Below are positions 24,506 through 32,663 of a stretch of 39,447 nucleotides of DNA, piece after piece. The translations under genes and the position numbers were made by a program. Below the pieces are notes generated by a model. The model searched no databases, was not told the origin of the DNA, and was given only the letters and a program-made list of their open reading frames with translations. This DNA comes from an uncultured Lachnospiraceae bacterium. GTDB taxonomy: Bacteria; Bacillota; Clostridia; Lachnospirales; Lachnospiraceae. The stretch's first letter is position 1. Every line of letters begins with the position of its first letter. The DNA lies in NCBI GenBank assembly GCA_910585765.1, contig CAJUES010000033.1:1-39447 (forward strand). The letters run 5' to 3'.

Positions 24506-25315
24506 TCAAGCACGTTCTGGCTTTTTGCCCTGCACGATATCGTTTATATCATAGTTTTTGGACGCCGCAATGATGCTGTTTTCCGCGAAGATCTCCTCCA
24601 GGATGCGGTGCTCCAATGCCCTGCGCCGCGTCAGGTGCGCAACCAGCCCTTCCATGCCTGTCAGACCATGCGCCTTTCCGTAGGGCGCTTCCTCCAGAAA
24701 CCGGATCATCATCGGAAACCACAGCTCCACTCCGCGCTCGTCCGACCGCTCCTTCCTGATGACATCGATCGTACCCTCGATATCGTCCACATCAAGATAG
24801 ACGATCTGAAAATGTTTCCCGGCAAGGACGCGTTTTAGTTTCCGGTAGAAATCCAGAATCCCGTCATCGTCCATCAGCAGATACAGCATCTGGTTCTCGA
24901 TGATATTCTGAAAGATGGAGCACTCAAAGATCTGCCCCTCCCCGCTCCATCTGCCGAAGCGCTCAAGTATCACCTGCTCGAACGCATCCCTGTCAAGATT
25001 TCCGTTATAGATCTCAAACTTTTCCAGATTCCTGTGAAAATCCGGTATCTCCGTCAATATCTGGGTATAGCAGATGACCCTGTGCGCGCCCTCTGTCACC
25101 GTTTTTTCTATGATCTCTGACGCGAGCGAAGGATAGTCTGCCAATATCTTGTCATACTGTTCCTCGGTGGTATAGGTACACCACGCCAGCTCGACAGGCG
25201 AGTAGTCACCCTCCCGAAATACCTTGTGATCCGGCAGTTGCTCCGACAGTCTTTGCACAAATGTCGACTTGCCTGCCCCCTGCAGACCCTCTATAAAATA
25301 ATTGATCTTTTTCAA
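24506..25315 (-). CDS. P-loop kinase-like NTPase, coupled to the AraC gene
   Basis: 269 residues, cytoplasmic. Walker A is at the N-terminus (FIEGLQGAGKSTFVQRLSEQ). A DE/DxD region (LLMDDDGILDFYRKL) and an arginine-rich lid-like stretch (VIRKERSDERGVELWFP) recall thymidylate- or deoxynucleoside-kinase-type folds. The substrate cannot be named. The start is TTG at 25315, overlapping the AraC stop as TTGA, with AAAGGAG 8 nt before it. Translation is thus coupled to the regulator. It is the last gene of the VOC-AraC-kinase operon and ends at a strong hairpin. Confidence 0.75.
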   Translation of the reverse strand: MKKINYFIEGLQGAGKSTFVQRLSEQLPDHKVFREGDYSPVELAWCTYTTEEQYDKILADYPSLASEIIEKTVTEGAHRVICYTQILTEIPDFHRNLEKFEIYNGNLDRDAFEQVILERFGRWSGEGQIFECSIFQNIIENQMLYLLMDDDGILDFYRKLKRVLAGKHFQIVYLDVDDIEGTIDVIRKERSDERGVELWFPMMIRFLEEAPYGKAHGLTGMEGLVAHLTRRRALEHRILEEIFAENSIIAASKNYDINDIVQGKKPERA

Positions 25316-26235
25316 AACGATCGCTCCTTTCCATGAGCGTGTACACGCTCTAACCTCCGAAATTCCGAGGGTGTCATGTGCATATATTTCCGGAACGTAC
25401 GGTTGTAATAGCTGATGTTGTTGAAGCCTGACCGGGTGGCGATCACACTGATCTCGTCATCGGAATGCTCCAACAGGTCCAGACTCTGCTGCACCCTGTA
25501 ATAGTTCAGATAGCTGAACGGACTCATATTGGTTATGGACTTGAACAGACGGCAGATATGCCCCCTGCTCAGACCGAACTCCTTCTCGAGCTGTTCCAAC
25601 GTGATATCGCTGTCACAATTCCCACGGAGATACTCCATCATGGATTTCACCGTCACGATGCGGTGGTCGGAGGCATCTTCCGCGACATTCTGATCGCGCG
25701 CCGTGTTCGTCACCAGCATATGCAGCGCTTCGAGCAGGCGTATCTTGATCGACAGCTCATACGCGTACTCCCTGGCATGAAAAGTCTCCCGGATGCCGTA
25801 CAGACATTGGAGCAGCTGCCGCTGCCACACCTCCGCCGGATCGATGACGCGGCAGGCTGCGGCGCCGGACAGACAGGGTTCCAGATACTTTTTCTGGACG
25901 ATGTCATTGCCCATGCCGCGCAGAAAATCCATATGAAAAACCACGGCAAAAAAATCCAGCCGTCTGCCAAGCTCGCAGGTCAGCAGATGGAGCTGGTTCG
26001 AGGGAATGATGCAGATCGTATCTTCCCGCACCGGGAAGGCTTCGCCACCCAGGTGGATCAAAGCCTCCCCCTTCGTGATGACGAGTATCTCGACCTCCTC
26101 ATGCCAGTGACAGCCGATCCGTTCCCTAAAGGACGGATCGGGCGAGGCGTCGTAGAGCATCAGCGGGAAGAGTGCATTGCCGTGCGGTGTCGTCTCCCTG
26201 AGATGGGAGCTGTTTTGTGCCGGTACTTTTTTCAT
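25312..26235 (-). CDS. AraC-family regulator with cupin sensor domain
   Basis: 307 residues. The N-terminal ~150 residues form a cupin-like ligand domain (HWHEEVEILVITKGEALIHL, then GEAFPVREDTICIIPSNQLH), typical of sugar-sensing AraC proteins. The C-terminal ~100 residues hold two helix-turn-helix motifs (ITLEQLEKEFGLSRGHICRL; ISVIATRSGFNNISYYNRTF) and the signature end FRKYMHMTPSEFRRL. The ATG at 26235 is placed 9 nt after GGAGG; a GTG two codons upstream is too close. It lies 19 nt after the VOC gene. The divergent GH31 glycosidase is the obvious target, and matching direct repeats sit in both promoters. Confidence 0.93.
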   Translation of the reverse strand: MKKVPAQNSSHLRETTPHGNALFPLMLYDASPDPSFRERIGCHWHEEVEILVITKGEALIHLGGEAFPVREDTICIIPSNQLHLLTCELGRRLDFFAVVFHMDFLRGMGNDIVQKKYLEPCLSGAAACRVIDPAEVWQRQLLQCLYGIRETFHAREYAYELSIKIRLLEALHMLVTNTARDQNVAEDASDHRIVTVKSMMEYLRGNCDSDITLEQLEKEFGLSRGHICRLFKSITNMSPFSYLNYYRVQQSLDLLEHSDDEISVIATRSGFNNISYYNRTFRKYMHMTPSEFRRLERVHAHGKERSF

Positions 26236-26254
26236 GGGCACTGCCCTCCGCAGA

Positions 26255-26602
26255 TCATTTTGCGAAACTCCTCAGATAGATCGTATTTCCATCGGGATCA
26301 TAGAAGATCATATTCGTCGCTCCCCAAGGCTGCTTTGCGGGCATTTGCACGATCTGTGCGCCCATACCCAGCACCCTCTGATACGCCTGTTCTATATCGT
26401 CAACCGTAAACGCCAGACATATATTCTGGTTCTGATTGTTTTTGACACTTCCATCGTTGTAAATGGTCAGCATCGTTTCTTCTGCGATGATGACCTGGTG
26501 AACCGTGTCATCACTCTGATTGTCAGTCTCGAGCAGCTGTTTATAAAAATCAGCAAGCCGCACAACATCGTTGGTCAGCAAACTGACTTCTCCTATTTTC
26601 AT
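26255..26602 (-). CDS. VOC-family (glyoxalase/bleomycin-resistance fold) protein
   Basis: 115 residues from the ATG at 26602, preceded by a ribosome binding site made of a 10-nt G run. The single VOC module has two beta-alpha-beta halves: a start of IGEVSLLTNDVVRLADFYKQ and an end of QPWGATNMIFYDPDGNTIYL, the typical metal/ligand strip with Asp-Pro-Asp-Gly-Asn. Members act as glyoxalases, dioxygenases, isomerases or resistance proteins. Without neighbours of known pathway the reaction stays open; a sugar-related role is suggested only by the AraC/GH31 context. Confidence 0.85.
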   Translation of the reverse strand: MKIGEVSLLTNDVVRLADFYKQLLETDNQSDDTVHQVIIAEETMLTIYNDGSVKNNQNQNICLAFTVDDIEQAYQRVLGMGAQIVQMPAKQPWGATNMIFYDPDGNTIYLRSFAK

Positions 26603-26607
26603 GTCGT

Positions 26608-26617
26608 CCCCCCCCCC
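26608..26617. repeat. 10-nt homopolymer (G run on the coding strand) over the VOC ribosome binding site
   Basis: Ten consecutive C on the plus strand, G on the transcript, lie 6-15 nt before the VOC start codon. Slippage would change ribosome binding site strength or spacing. Confidence 0.8.
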
Positions 26618-26771
26618 TCTCAATATTGCCTCCCAGAATCTTTCCTGCATCTGTCTTCGCAGCAGTCTTCCTGTCCTATGCATACAAGCCCTGGCAGCCA
26701 TACATGCTCAACACACCGCTTGAACTTGCGGAAGCTGACAGATCTAATTTCAAGCACAAGGACTACGATCC

Positions 26772-26800
26772 ATTATAGCGCACATCAAGTGCAAATACAA
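26772..26800 (-). promoter_or_regulatory. Promoter of the VOC-AraC-kinase operon
   Basis: On the minus strand TTGTAT (26795-26800), 17 nt, TATAAT (26772-26777). It overlaps AraC-type direct repeat 1. Confidence 0.7.
26784..26797. promoter_or_regulatory. Direct repeat 1 (candidate AraC-family half-operator)
   Basis: ATCAAGTGCAAATA; it matches repeat 2 at 13 of 14 positions. It overlaps the -35/spacer of the operon's own promoter, suggesting autoregulation. Confidence 0.55.
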
Positions 26801-26857
26801 TACCCGAAAAAATTCTGAACCGAGACTGACCGTTTCATTTTATGTGAATATCGTGCT

Positions 26858-26871
26858 ATCAAATGCAAATA
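26858..26871. promoter_or_regulatory. Direct repeat 2 (candidate AraC-family half-operator)
   Basis: ATCAAATGCAAATA, same orientation as repeat 1 and 74 bp away (about seven helical turns). It ends 29 nt before the GH31 -10 box, close to where an activator would contact RNA polymerase. Confidence 0.55.
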
Positions 26872-26900
26872 TTGTTCAAGAATTTCGTTTTTAGAGTTAA

Positions 26901-26906
26901 TATAAT
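26901..26906 (+). promoter_or_regulatory. -10 box of the GH31 promoter
   Basis: A perfect TATAAT with no recognisable -35 at 17 nt (AAGAAT). This is the usual look of an activator-dependent promoter. Confidence 0.55.
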
Positions 26907-26974
26907 ACAATCATAGCGCAGCCCGACAAAAACATCATCACATAATATCCTATTCAAAACGGAGGAATCAAGAA

Positions 26975-28957
26975 ATGAAATTCTGGAAAGAGAACGAATC
27001 CCTGTGCTGGAAACACCAGTACGAGACCGTGAAGATCACACCGTGGGGCAGGAATGCACTGCGCGTGCGCACCACAAAGTACCCGAACTTTACCGACCGC
27101 AACTGGGCACTGGAGGAATCCATACCCGACACATCCGCCGATGTCTCCATCGAGATCGCAGAGGATGCGCGCACCGACGCAGCCATCACAAACGGACGGC
27201 TCCGCATCCGTGTAGACGGTTCAGGTATCATGACCTTTTACCGCGACGGACAGAAATTTCTCAAAGAATACCACAGGGACTACGACCAGCCCTCCTGCCC
27301 GGAGAGCAGATGTCTGAGAGTCCGCGGCAGGGAGTACAAGGCGATTTCCGGCGGCGACTACGCCGTGAAACTGCGCTTTGAGAGCAACGACGGCGAAAAG
27401 ATCTACGGCATGGGACAGTACCAGCAGCCCTATCTCGATCTGAAAGGCTGTGCCCTTGAGCTCGCACAGCGCAATTCACAGATCTCTGTTCCATTTGCAG
27501 TGTCCAGCCTCGGCTACGGCTTTCTGTGGAACCATCCGGGTGTCGGCAGCGTCGTCTTTGGCAAAAACTACACCGAGTGGGAGGCAAAAGCCGCAAAGCA
27601 GACGGATTACTGGATCACCGTCGACGACACGCCGGCAAAGATCCTGGAAAATTACACGGAAGTGACCGGAAGGACACCCGTGATGTCGGAGGAGCTCCTC
27701 GGGCTGTGGCAGTGCAAGCTGCGCTACCGCACGCAGGAGGAAGTGCTCGGCGTGGCGAGAAAATACAAAGAACTGGGCATCCCGCTGGACGTGATCGTCA
27801 TAGACTTCTTCCACTGGACCAGACAGGGCGACTGGAAATTTGATAAGGACTACTGGCCGGATCCCAAAGCCATGTGCGACGAGCTGCACGCCATGGGCAC
27901 CAAGGTCGTCGTTTCCGTGTGGCCGACTGTCGACAAGAAGAGCGAGAACTTCTGGGAAATGCAGGACCGCGGGCTCCTGATCCAGACAGAGCACGGCAGC
28001 AACCAGACGTACGAATTTCAGGGCGACTGCCTGACGATCGATCTCACCAATCCCGAGGCACAGGAATATCTGTGGGAAAAGTGCAGGAAAAATTATCGCG
28101 ACTACGGCATCGACATGTTCTGGCTCGACAACGCCGAACCGGACTACAGCGCATACGATTTTGAGAATTACAGATATCAGCTCGGACATGCCCTGGAGGT
28201 CAGCAGCCTCTACCCCAAACTCTATGTCAAGACATTTTTCGAGCAGACCAAGGCGCCTTCCCTCGCGCGCTGCGGCTGGGCGGGCAGCCAGAAATACGCA
28301 TCGCTCCTCTGGTCGGGCGATGTGCCGAGCACCTTCGAATCTTTAAGAGATCAGATCAGCGCCGGGCTCAATATGGGTCTTGCGGGGATCCCCTGGTGGA
28401 CGACCGACATTGGCGGGTTCATGACTGACGACGTGGCGGACGCGGATTTTCGCGAGCTGCTGCTGCGCTGGTTTGAGTTTGCCGTGTTCAGCCCGATCCT
28501 GCGCATGCACGGCGACCGCGGTCCCCACGATATCCCACCGCTCTCCGACAAGGAGTGGGGCGGCGGAAGCCTGTTCACCGGTCAGCCCAACGAACTGTGG
28601 AGTTACGGCGAGGAAGCCTTCGGCGTCATGAAAAAGCAGCTGGATCTCAGGCTTTCCATCAAGCCCTATATCGCGAAGCTGATGCGCGAGGCTGCGGAGA
28701 CGGGCGCGCCGCTGCTGCGGACAATGTTCTATGAATTTCCAGACGACGCCCACTGCTGGGAGCTGGAAGACCAGTACATGTTCGGGAACCGCTACCTCGT
28801 TGCCCCGATCCTGCAGTTAGGACAGCGCGAGCGCGAAGTCTACCTGCCTGCCGGAAACTGGAAAAGCATCGCGGACGACCAGACCTGTGCGGGCGGTCAG
28901 ACCATCGTCTGCCCCGCACCCCTGGATCGGATTCCTGTATTTGAGAGATCTGTGTAG
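26975..28957 (+). CDS. Glycoside hydrolase family 31 (alpha-xylosidase/alpha-glucosidase type)
   Basis: A 660-residue intracellular enzyme without signal peptide, predicted to release alpha-linked xylose or glucose from oligosaccharides. The N-terminal beta-sandwich (to about residue 225) includes YGMGQYQQPYLDLKG. The (beta/alpha)8 barrel follows with the nucleophile in MFWLDNAEPD (Asp385) and the acid/base in LLWSGDVPSTFESL (Asp449). Barrel-end motifs are PWWTTDIGGF and ILRMHGDRGPHD, and a C-terminal sandwich has YLVAPIL and REVYLPAGNW. The ATG at 26975 follows GGAGGAATC. It is divergent from an AraC operon that probably controls it. The substrate is not decided by sequence; the shortened N-terminal domain and acidic-site context resemble xylosidases. 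Confidence 0.93.
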   Translation: MKFWKENESLCWKHQYETVKITPWGRNALRVRTTKYPNFTDRNWALEESIPDTSADVSIEIAEDARTDAAITNGRLRIRVDGSGIMTFYRDGQKFLKEYHRDYDQPSCPESRCLRVRGREYKAISGGDYAVKLRFESNDGEKIYGMGQYQQPYLDLKGCALELAQRNSQISVPFAVSSLGYGFLWNHPGVGSVVFGKNYTEWEAKAAKQTDYWITVDDTPAKILENYTEVTGRTPVMSEELLGLWQCKLRYRTQEEVLGVARKYKELGIPLDVIVIDFFHWTRQGDWKFDKDYWPDPKAMCDELHAMGTKVVVSVWPTVDKKSENFWEMQDRGLLIQTEHGSNQTYEFQGDCLTIDLTNPEAQEYLWEKCRKNYRDYGIDMFWLDNAEPDYSAYDFENYRYQLGHALEVSSLYPKLYVKTFFEQTKAPSLARCGWAGSQKYASLLWSGDVPSTFESLRDQISAGLNMGLAGIPWWTTDIGGFMTDDVADADFRELLLRWFEFAVFSPILRMHGDRGPHDIPPLSDKEWGGGSLFTGQPNELWSYGEEAFGVMKKQLDLRLSIKPYIAKLMREAAETGAPLLRTMFYEFPDDAHCWELEDQYMFGNRYLVAPILQLGQREREVYLPAGNWKSIADDQTCAGGQTIVCPAPLDRIPVFERSV

Positions 28958-28969
28958 CCCATTTGCATC

Positions 28970-29002
28970 GAGCAGGGGGATTCCATCGGAATCCCCCTGC
29001 TC
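28970..29002. terminator. Bidirectional terminator after the GH31 gene
   Basis: A perfect 15-bp stem (28970-28984 with 28988-29002) and a 3-nt loop lie between convergent genes. Confidence 0.8.
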
Positions 29003-29007
29003 AAATT

Positions 29008-29772
29008 CTAATCATCGATCCCAAAGACATACTCCAGCTGATCCTCAATGTCGTCCAGCTGATCCTCGAGAAGCTTCAGTTTCCGCTCCTGCTGTTTGTA
29101 TTCCTCCCTTGTCAGGGATCCTGTCTTGTAGAGATACTCCAGTTCGTCCTCATGCGTGTCGAGCGTGTCGTCGATCTGTTTCCCCTCCTGTTTCAGGGCG
29201 AAAAACTGCTCCATATCCTGCGCGGCTGTCCCGCCTGGCGCCGCAGCACACACCTTTGTCACAAACGCATCCACCACTGTGCTGAGTTCATCCAGTGTGT
29301 AGGTGGTCAGCCCATCTATGGAAGCCCCCTGCCGGTTTATCGCACTGCTGTCTCCGACACTTGTGTCATTTTGTGCCGCGCCGCTTTGCCCGTTTCCGAC
29401 ACCTGTGTCCATTTGTGCCTGTGCATCGCTCTGTCCATTTCCGACACTTGTGTCCTTTTGTGCCTGTACATCGCTCTGCCCTATTGCATCACTCGTTCCG
29501 TCCTGCGTTTTCTGACTGCTCCCGCTGCCCACATCCGCCTGCACACCGCTGTCGGACACCTCACCTGCCGCAGGCGCACTCGATGCACTGCCATTTCCTG
29601 CTCCCTGCCGCTGTTCCAGGTCTGCGATCTGCTGCTCGAGCTGTGCGATCTGTGTCTTCAACGCCTCTGTCTCCGCGCTGTTGTTTCCGGCATTTGACTG
29701 ACACCCTGTCACCAGAAGCGCGAGGAGCACGCCGACGGCTGACACGCTGTTTTTCATCCTCTTCTTTCTCAT
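29008..29772 (-). CDS. Lipoprotein with coiled coil and repeat linker
   Basis: 254 residues from the ATG at 29772, which follows GAAGGGAG. The lipobox is LLVTGC. Residues about 33-55 form a heptad coiled coil (EALKTQIAQLEQQIADLEQR), common in murein-linked lipoproteins. A Gly/Ser/Asp/Gln linker contains three copies of a ~15-residue unit (S-D-x-Q-A-Q-x-D-T-x-V-G-N-G-Q). The C-terminal ~100 residues are helical and acidic (TLDELSTVVDAFVTKVCAAA ... LEDQLDDIEDQLEYVFG). It resembles SHOCT-like or Lpp-like proteins in layout only. Function unknown; an envelope spacer or scaffold is plausible. Transcribed alone. Confidence 0.75.
   Translation of the reverse strand: MRKKRMKNSVSAVGVLLALLVTGCQSNAGNNSAETEALKTQIAQLEQQIADLEQRQGAGNGSASSAPAAGEVSDSGVQADVGSGSSQKTQDGTSDAIGQSDVQAQKDTSVGNGQSDAQAQMDTGVGNGQSGAAQNDTSVGDSSAINRQGASIDGLTTYTLDELSTVVDAFVTKVCAAAPGGTAAQDMEQFFALKQEGKQIDDTLDTHEDELEYLYKTGSLTREEYKQQERKLKLLEDQLDDIEDQLEYVFGIDD
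29360..29490 (-). repeat. ~45-bp tandem repeats in the lipoprotein linker
   Basis: Two close copies and one diverged copy of a 45-bp unit (TTTCCGACACTTGTGTCC on the plus strand recurs). Units are multiples of three, so copy-number change would keep the frame. Confidence 0.7.
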
Positions 29773-29996
29773 ACTGACTCTCCCTTCAACAAAATTTCCG
29801 TGTCCCGCTGCCTGACGCATTCCGCGAGACAGTAAACACACCTTCTCAACATATGCCTCATAAAGATCGTCCCGCAATATCAGGCTCAACGAGACACCGG
29901 GATCCTACATTTATATGAGTCTGTCAACTATATTATAATGTTGTCGGGCAGTTTTGTAAAGAAATATGCGATGTATACACGAAACACGGACCGCAG

Positions 29997-30440
29997 CTAC
30001 GCACGCTGCAGGTAAAACGCCTCCAGCGCCTTTCCGATATACGCAGTCGCGCCGTCGCCGTAGATGCTGTCCTGCACTTTCTGTATCGTCTCGTTGGTCT
30101 GATAGCTGGCTGCGAGCTCCTTCATCAGGACGGAGACATCATCCATCTGGTACAGCTGCTTTGCCACGAAATCATACTCACCGACAATCTCCCTGACTTC
30201 CATGGCATTGACATCTGTCCCCATTTTGTCTGCAAGCTTCTGCATCACTGCTGCGATGCGTTTCTGATACGCGGCCACAAGCCCCGCATCGGCGGGATTC
30301 TTCTGCGCCTCCATCGCCTTTTCCTTGCTCCCGTACCACTCTACGATCTTAGCAAAATTCTGCTGCGCCTCATCCGACGCCGCACTCTCCAAAAACTGCT
30401 TTCTCCACGCCTCCTTGCTGCCATAGTGCGCAATGAAGAT
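29997..30440 (-). pseudogene. Headless C-terminal domain of a MerR-family regulator (TipAS-like)
   Basis: The frame is open directly from the GNAT stop codon (30441-30443) to 29997. It encodes about 147 residues with no ATG start; the first usable start would be a TTG at 30392. The sequence (IAHYGSKEAWRKQFLESAAS ... FAKIVEWYGSKEKAME ... VREIVGEYDFVAKQLYQMDD) looks like the helical ligand-binding half of TipA-type MerR regulators. The helix-turn-helix half that should precede it is absent, and the GNAT gene occupies that place. It may be a relic, or a stand-alone ligand-binding protein made by readthrough or TTG initiation. The family call is by eye and moderate. Confidence 0.5.
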
Positions 30441-30896
30441 TCAGCAGCGGTGTATATACATCCGCGACAGCTCCGGCTCGCCGTCGCCCTGCACCATGCA
30501 CAGAAATTCCCAGCCGTAGCGCTCATAGAACGCTGTGTGGTCTGTCACCAGATAGAGCGTGCTGATCCCGCGCTCCCTCATGTCTGCGCAGACCGTATCG
30601 AGCAAGGCGCCCGCCACGCCACGCTCCCTCTGCGCCTCCTCCGTGTAGACGGCGCAGACATTGGGCGCCAGATCCTTTCTGTCATGAAAGTCATTTTCGA
30701 TCACTCCCAGCCCGCCGATGATCTGACCGTCTTCCAGCGCCAGATACCACTGCGGCACAGCACTTTTCATGGCGAGGCATTCCTCCATGCTCTCCGCGTA
30801 CGCCTCGAGCGGAATACCCCATTTTTCGTGAAACCACCGTGCTGCGCGCTCCTTTAAGTCCGGTCTGTCCACCAGACGGATCACTTTGTATTTCAT
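30441..30896 (-). CDS. GNAT-family N-acetyltransferase
   Basis: 151 residues from the ATG at 30896, which follows GGAGGG by about 11 nt. It transfers acetyl from acetyl-CoA to an amine; the acceptor is unknown. Motif A is in the region NVCAVYTEEAQRERGVAGAL, where the usual Q/R-x-x-G-x-G/A loop reads QRERGVAGALL. Motif B is YLVTDHTAFYERYGWEF, very typical for the family. The protein ends just before the MerR-like remnant in the same frame. It is part of a minus-strand run with the metallophosphoesterase and methyltransferase genes. Confidence 0.9.
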   Translation of the reverse strand: MKYKVIRLVDRPDLKERAARWFHEKWGIPLEAYAESMEECLAMKSAVPQWYLALEDGQIIGGLGVIENDFHDRKDLAPNVCAVYTEEAQRERGVAGALLDTVCADMRERGISTLYLVTDHTAFYERYGWEFLCMVQGDGEPELSRMYIHRC

Positions 30897-30960
30897 TGAT
30901 ATAATACCCTCCACTTCTGACGAATCGCATCCCGGAGTTCCTTTGTGAGATGCCGAGATC

Positions 30961-31833
30961 CTATATGATCCCGCTCTTCATATCCTCATACGCCCTCTCC
31001 CAGCAGTTCTCCGGCACTTCGGGCCAGTCGCATCTGCCGTTCTCCTGCTCGCACAGTTCCATCGCCCTGCACAATACCTGTCCGTGCGTAACCTTCCTGC
31101 CGCGCAGGATGCACTCAGTCACCATCGACCAGTACGGCGCGATCTCGTACAGTCCCTTCTCGCGCATGTCCCGTATCACAGACTCAATATCGTAATCAAG
31201 CGCCACAAACTCCGGCGTCCATCCTCCATTGCCGCCATGAAGGAGCATAAACTGCGCCTTCATGCCGCCCTCTGTGATGATCGGCAGACCGACAGAACCG
31301 GGATTCCATATCGTCTTGCCGCACTCCTGTATGTCCATCGCCCTGTGCGTGTGACCGCACAGCACATATTTCTCTTCCACCCCTGCAAGAATCTCCCCGT
31401 TCTGCCTCCCGCCAGGGAGGATATCCTCCTTCACCGCCCGCTGCGAGCCATGACAGATCCGGATATCCTCCATTCCTTCTATGCGGATGCGATCCGTGAT
31501 CGGCAGCTTTTCCAGAAAAGAAATGTCCTCCTGCGTCAGCTGCTGTCTTCCATAGCGCAGCATTCCGACTGTGCTCGGATAGGCGTCCCACTCCGGGTGT
31601 CCCTCCCCCAGACCGTACAGCTGGTAGTCCTCCTTGTTTCCCTTTATGATATAATAGGGCAGCTTCCGCTGCAGATCATACAGGGTGTCCATCACCTGCC
31701 TGGTCCCGGGCAGCTCCCCCACATAGTCTCCCAGAAAACAGTATGCGTCGATATCCTGTTTTTCCAGATATTCCATACAGGCTTCCAGCGCAATGTGATT
31801 GCCGTGGATATCCGACAGCACTGCGATGTTCAT
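30961..31833 (-). CDS. Calcineurin-like metallophosphoesterase
   Basis: 290 residues, cytoplasmic, YfcE/MJ0936-like. Metal motifs in order: DIHGNHIALE (D-x-H), GDYVGELPG (GD-x-x), GNKEDYQ (a GN-x-E variant of GNHD), CHGSQR and CGHTHRAMDI (GH-x-H). PGSVGLP is the usual end of the core, followed by a ~90-residue extension with many acidic residues. The predicted reaction is hydrolysis of a phosphodiester or phosphomonoester; the substrate is not known. The ATG at 31833 follows AAAGGGGGAG. It lies 33 nt downstream of the methyltransferase gene, so they are likely cotranscribed. Confidence 0.9.
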   Translation of the reverse strand: MNIAVLSDIHGNHIALEACMEYLEKQDIDAYCFLGDYVGELPGTRQVMDTLYDLQRKLPYYIIKGNKEDYQLYGLGEGHPEWDAYPSTVGMLRYGRQQLTQEDISFLEKLPITDRIRIEGMEDIRICHGSQRAVKEDILPGGRQNGEILAGVEEKYVLCGHTHRAMDIQECGKTIWNPGSVGLPIITEGGMKAQFMLLHGGNGGWTPEFVALDYDIESVIRDMREKGLYEIAPYWSMVTECILRGRKVTHGQVLCRAMELCEQENGRCDWPEVPENCWERAYEDMKSGII

Positions 31834-31866
31834 AGCGTTCTCCCCCTTTCGCTTTTGCCTTTCTGT

Positions 31867-32574
31867 TTACCCCTGTCGCTTTTCGATGGTCAGATGGTGG
31901 AAAAAGGCGATATCTTTATACGCGTCCACATCCGATACGCGCATCTCGATCTCGACCATTTTGTCCTGCCATGCAGGATCCCTGTGTTGTTCCTGATTCT
32001 GCTGCAGATCCCAGAATGTCCGCATCCCCAAAGTTTTTGTGATCTTTAACCCGCTGCACCATTTTTCAATGTCGGCATCTTCATAATAACAGATCTCCCC
32101 GTACTGTGCGGACGATCCGCTTTTTCCGTCCAGCAGGTCATTTGCATGCTCAAAATTATTCAGCAGCACGACCATCTGCATGACCCTGCCTGCGCGGTGA
32201 TGTTTGACGATCGAGAGCTTTCCGCCTGGTTTCAGCAGTCTTGCAAACTCGGCAGCGATCTGCTCCCGATCCGGGGCGTACTCCAGCACGTTGTGGCAGA
32301 TGATGACATCAAATGTCTCATCCGCGAACTGGCGCAGAATGTCCGTGCTCCCGATCAGCTGCGTGTAAGGATTCTCCATCCATCTGTTCTCGGCACTGTC
32401 TTCGTCCGGCTCCACAGCCGTCACATCGTTCTTTTCTGCCAGATGATCCGCTGTCACTCCCACGCCGCTGCCAAAATCAAGAATTTTCCTGCCCGCTATC
32501 ACTCCCAACTGCTGCCATACCATTTTCTTCATCATGCATTCCCATGGCGGCAGATCCGTCACTGCTCTTTTCAT
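31867..32574 (-). CDS. Class I SAM-dependent methyltransferase
   Basis: 235 residues. The SAM-binding motif I is ILDFGSGVGVTADHLAEKND, then the acidic motif II (VTAVEPDED), motif post-I (FDVIICHNVLEYAPDREQIA) and LLKPGGKLSIVKH, the standard order of a type 11/25 methyltransferase. The C-terminal ~80 residues would define the substrate and are not recognisable. The ATG at 32574 has GGGAG upstream; a TTG one codon before it is less likely. First gene of a run with the metallophosphoesterase and GNAT genes, behind a MerR-like promoter. Confidence 0.88.
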   Translation of the reverse strand: MKRAVTDLPPWECMMKKMVWQQLGVIAGRKILDFGSGVGVTADHLAEKNDVTAVEPDEDSAENRWMENPYTQLIGSTDILRQFADETFDVIICHNVLEYAPDREQIAAEFARLLKPGGKLSIVKHHRAGRVMQMVVLLNNFEHANDLLDGKSGSSAQYGEICYYEDADIEKWCSGLKITKTLGMRTFWDLQQNQEQHRDPAWQDKMVEIEMRVSDVDAYKDIAFFHHLTIEKRQG

Positions 32575-32632
32575 CAAAACATCAACTCCCTTTCATTTTT
32601 GATCTCACAGTCCTGCTGATTTTCGGACATGT

Positions 32633-32663
32633 ATTATACAGGTTGACGTTACGTCAATGTCAA
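32633..32663 (-). promoter_or_regulatory. MerR-type promoter: 19-bp spacer with a central dyad
   Basis: On the minus strand TTGACA (32658-32663), 19 nt, TATAAT (32633-32638). The spacer holds the perfect dyad TTGACGT-A-ACGTCAA (32643-32657). Perfect hexamers at a 19-bp spacing with an operator between them are the hallmark of MerR-family activation. Confidence 0.7.

Noticed and set aside
29303..29515. Plus-strand Cys/Pro/Val-rich repeat ORF
   Set aside because: Antisense to the lipoprotein linker repeats; the pattern results from those repeats.
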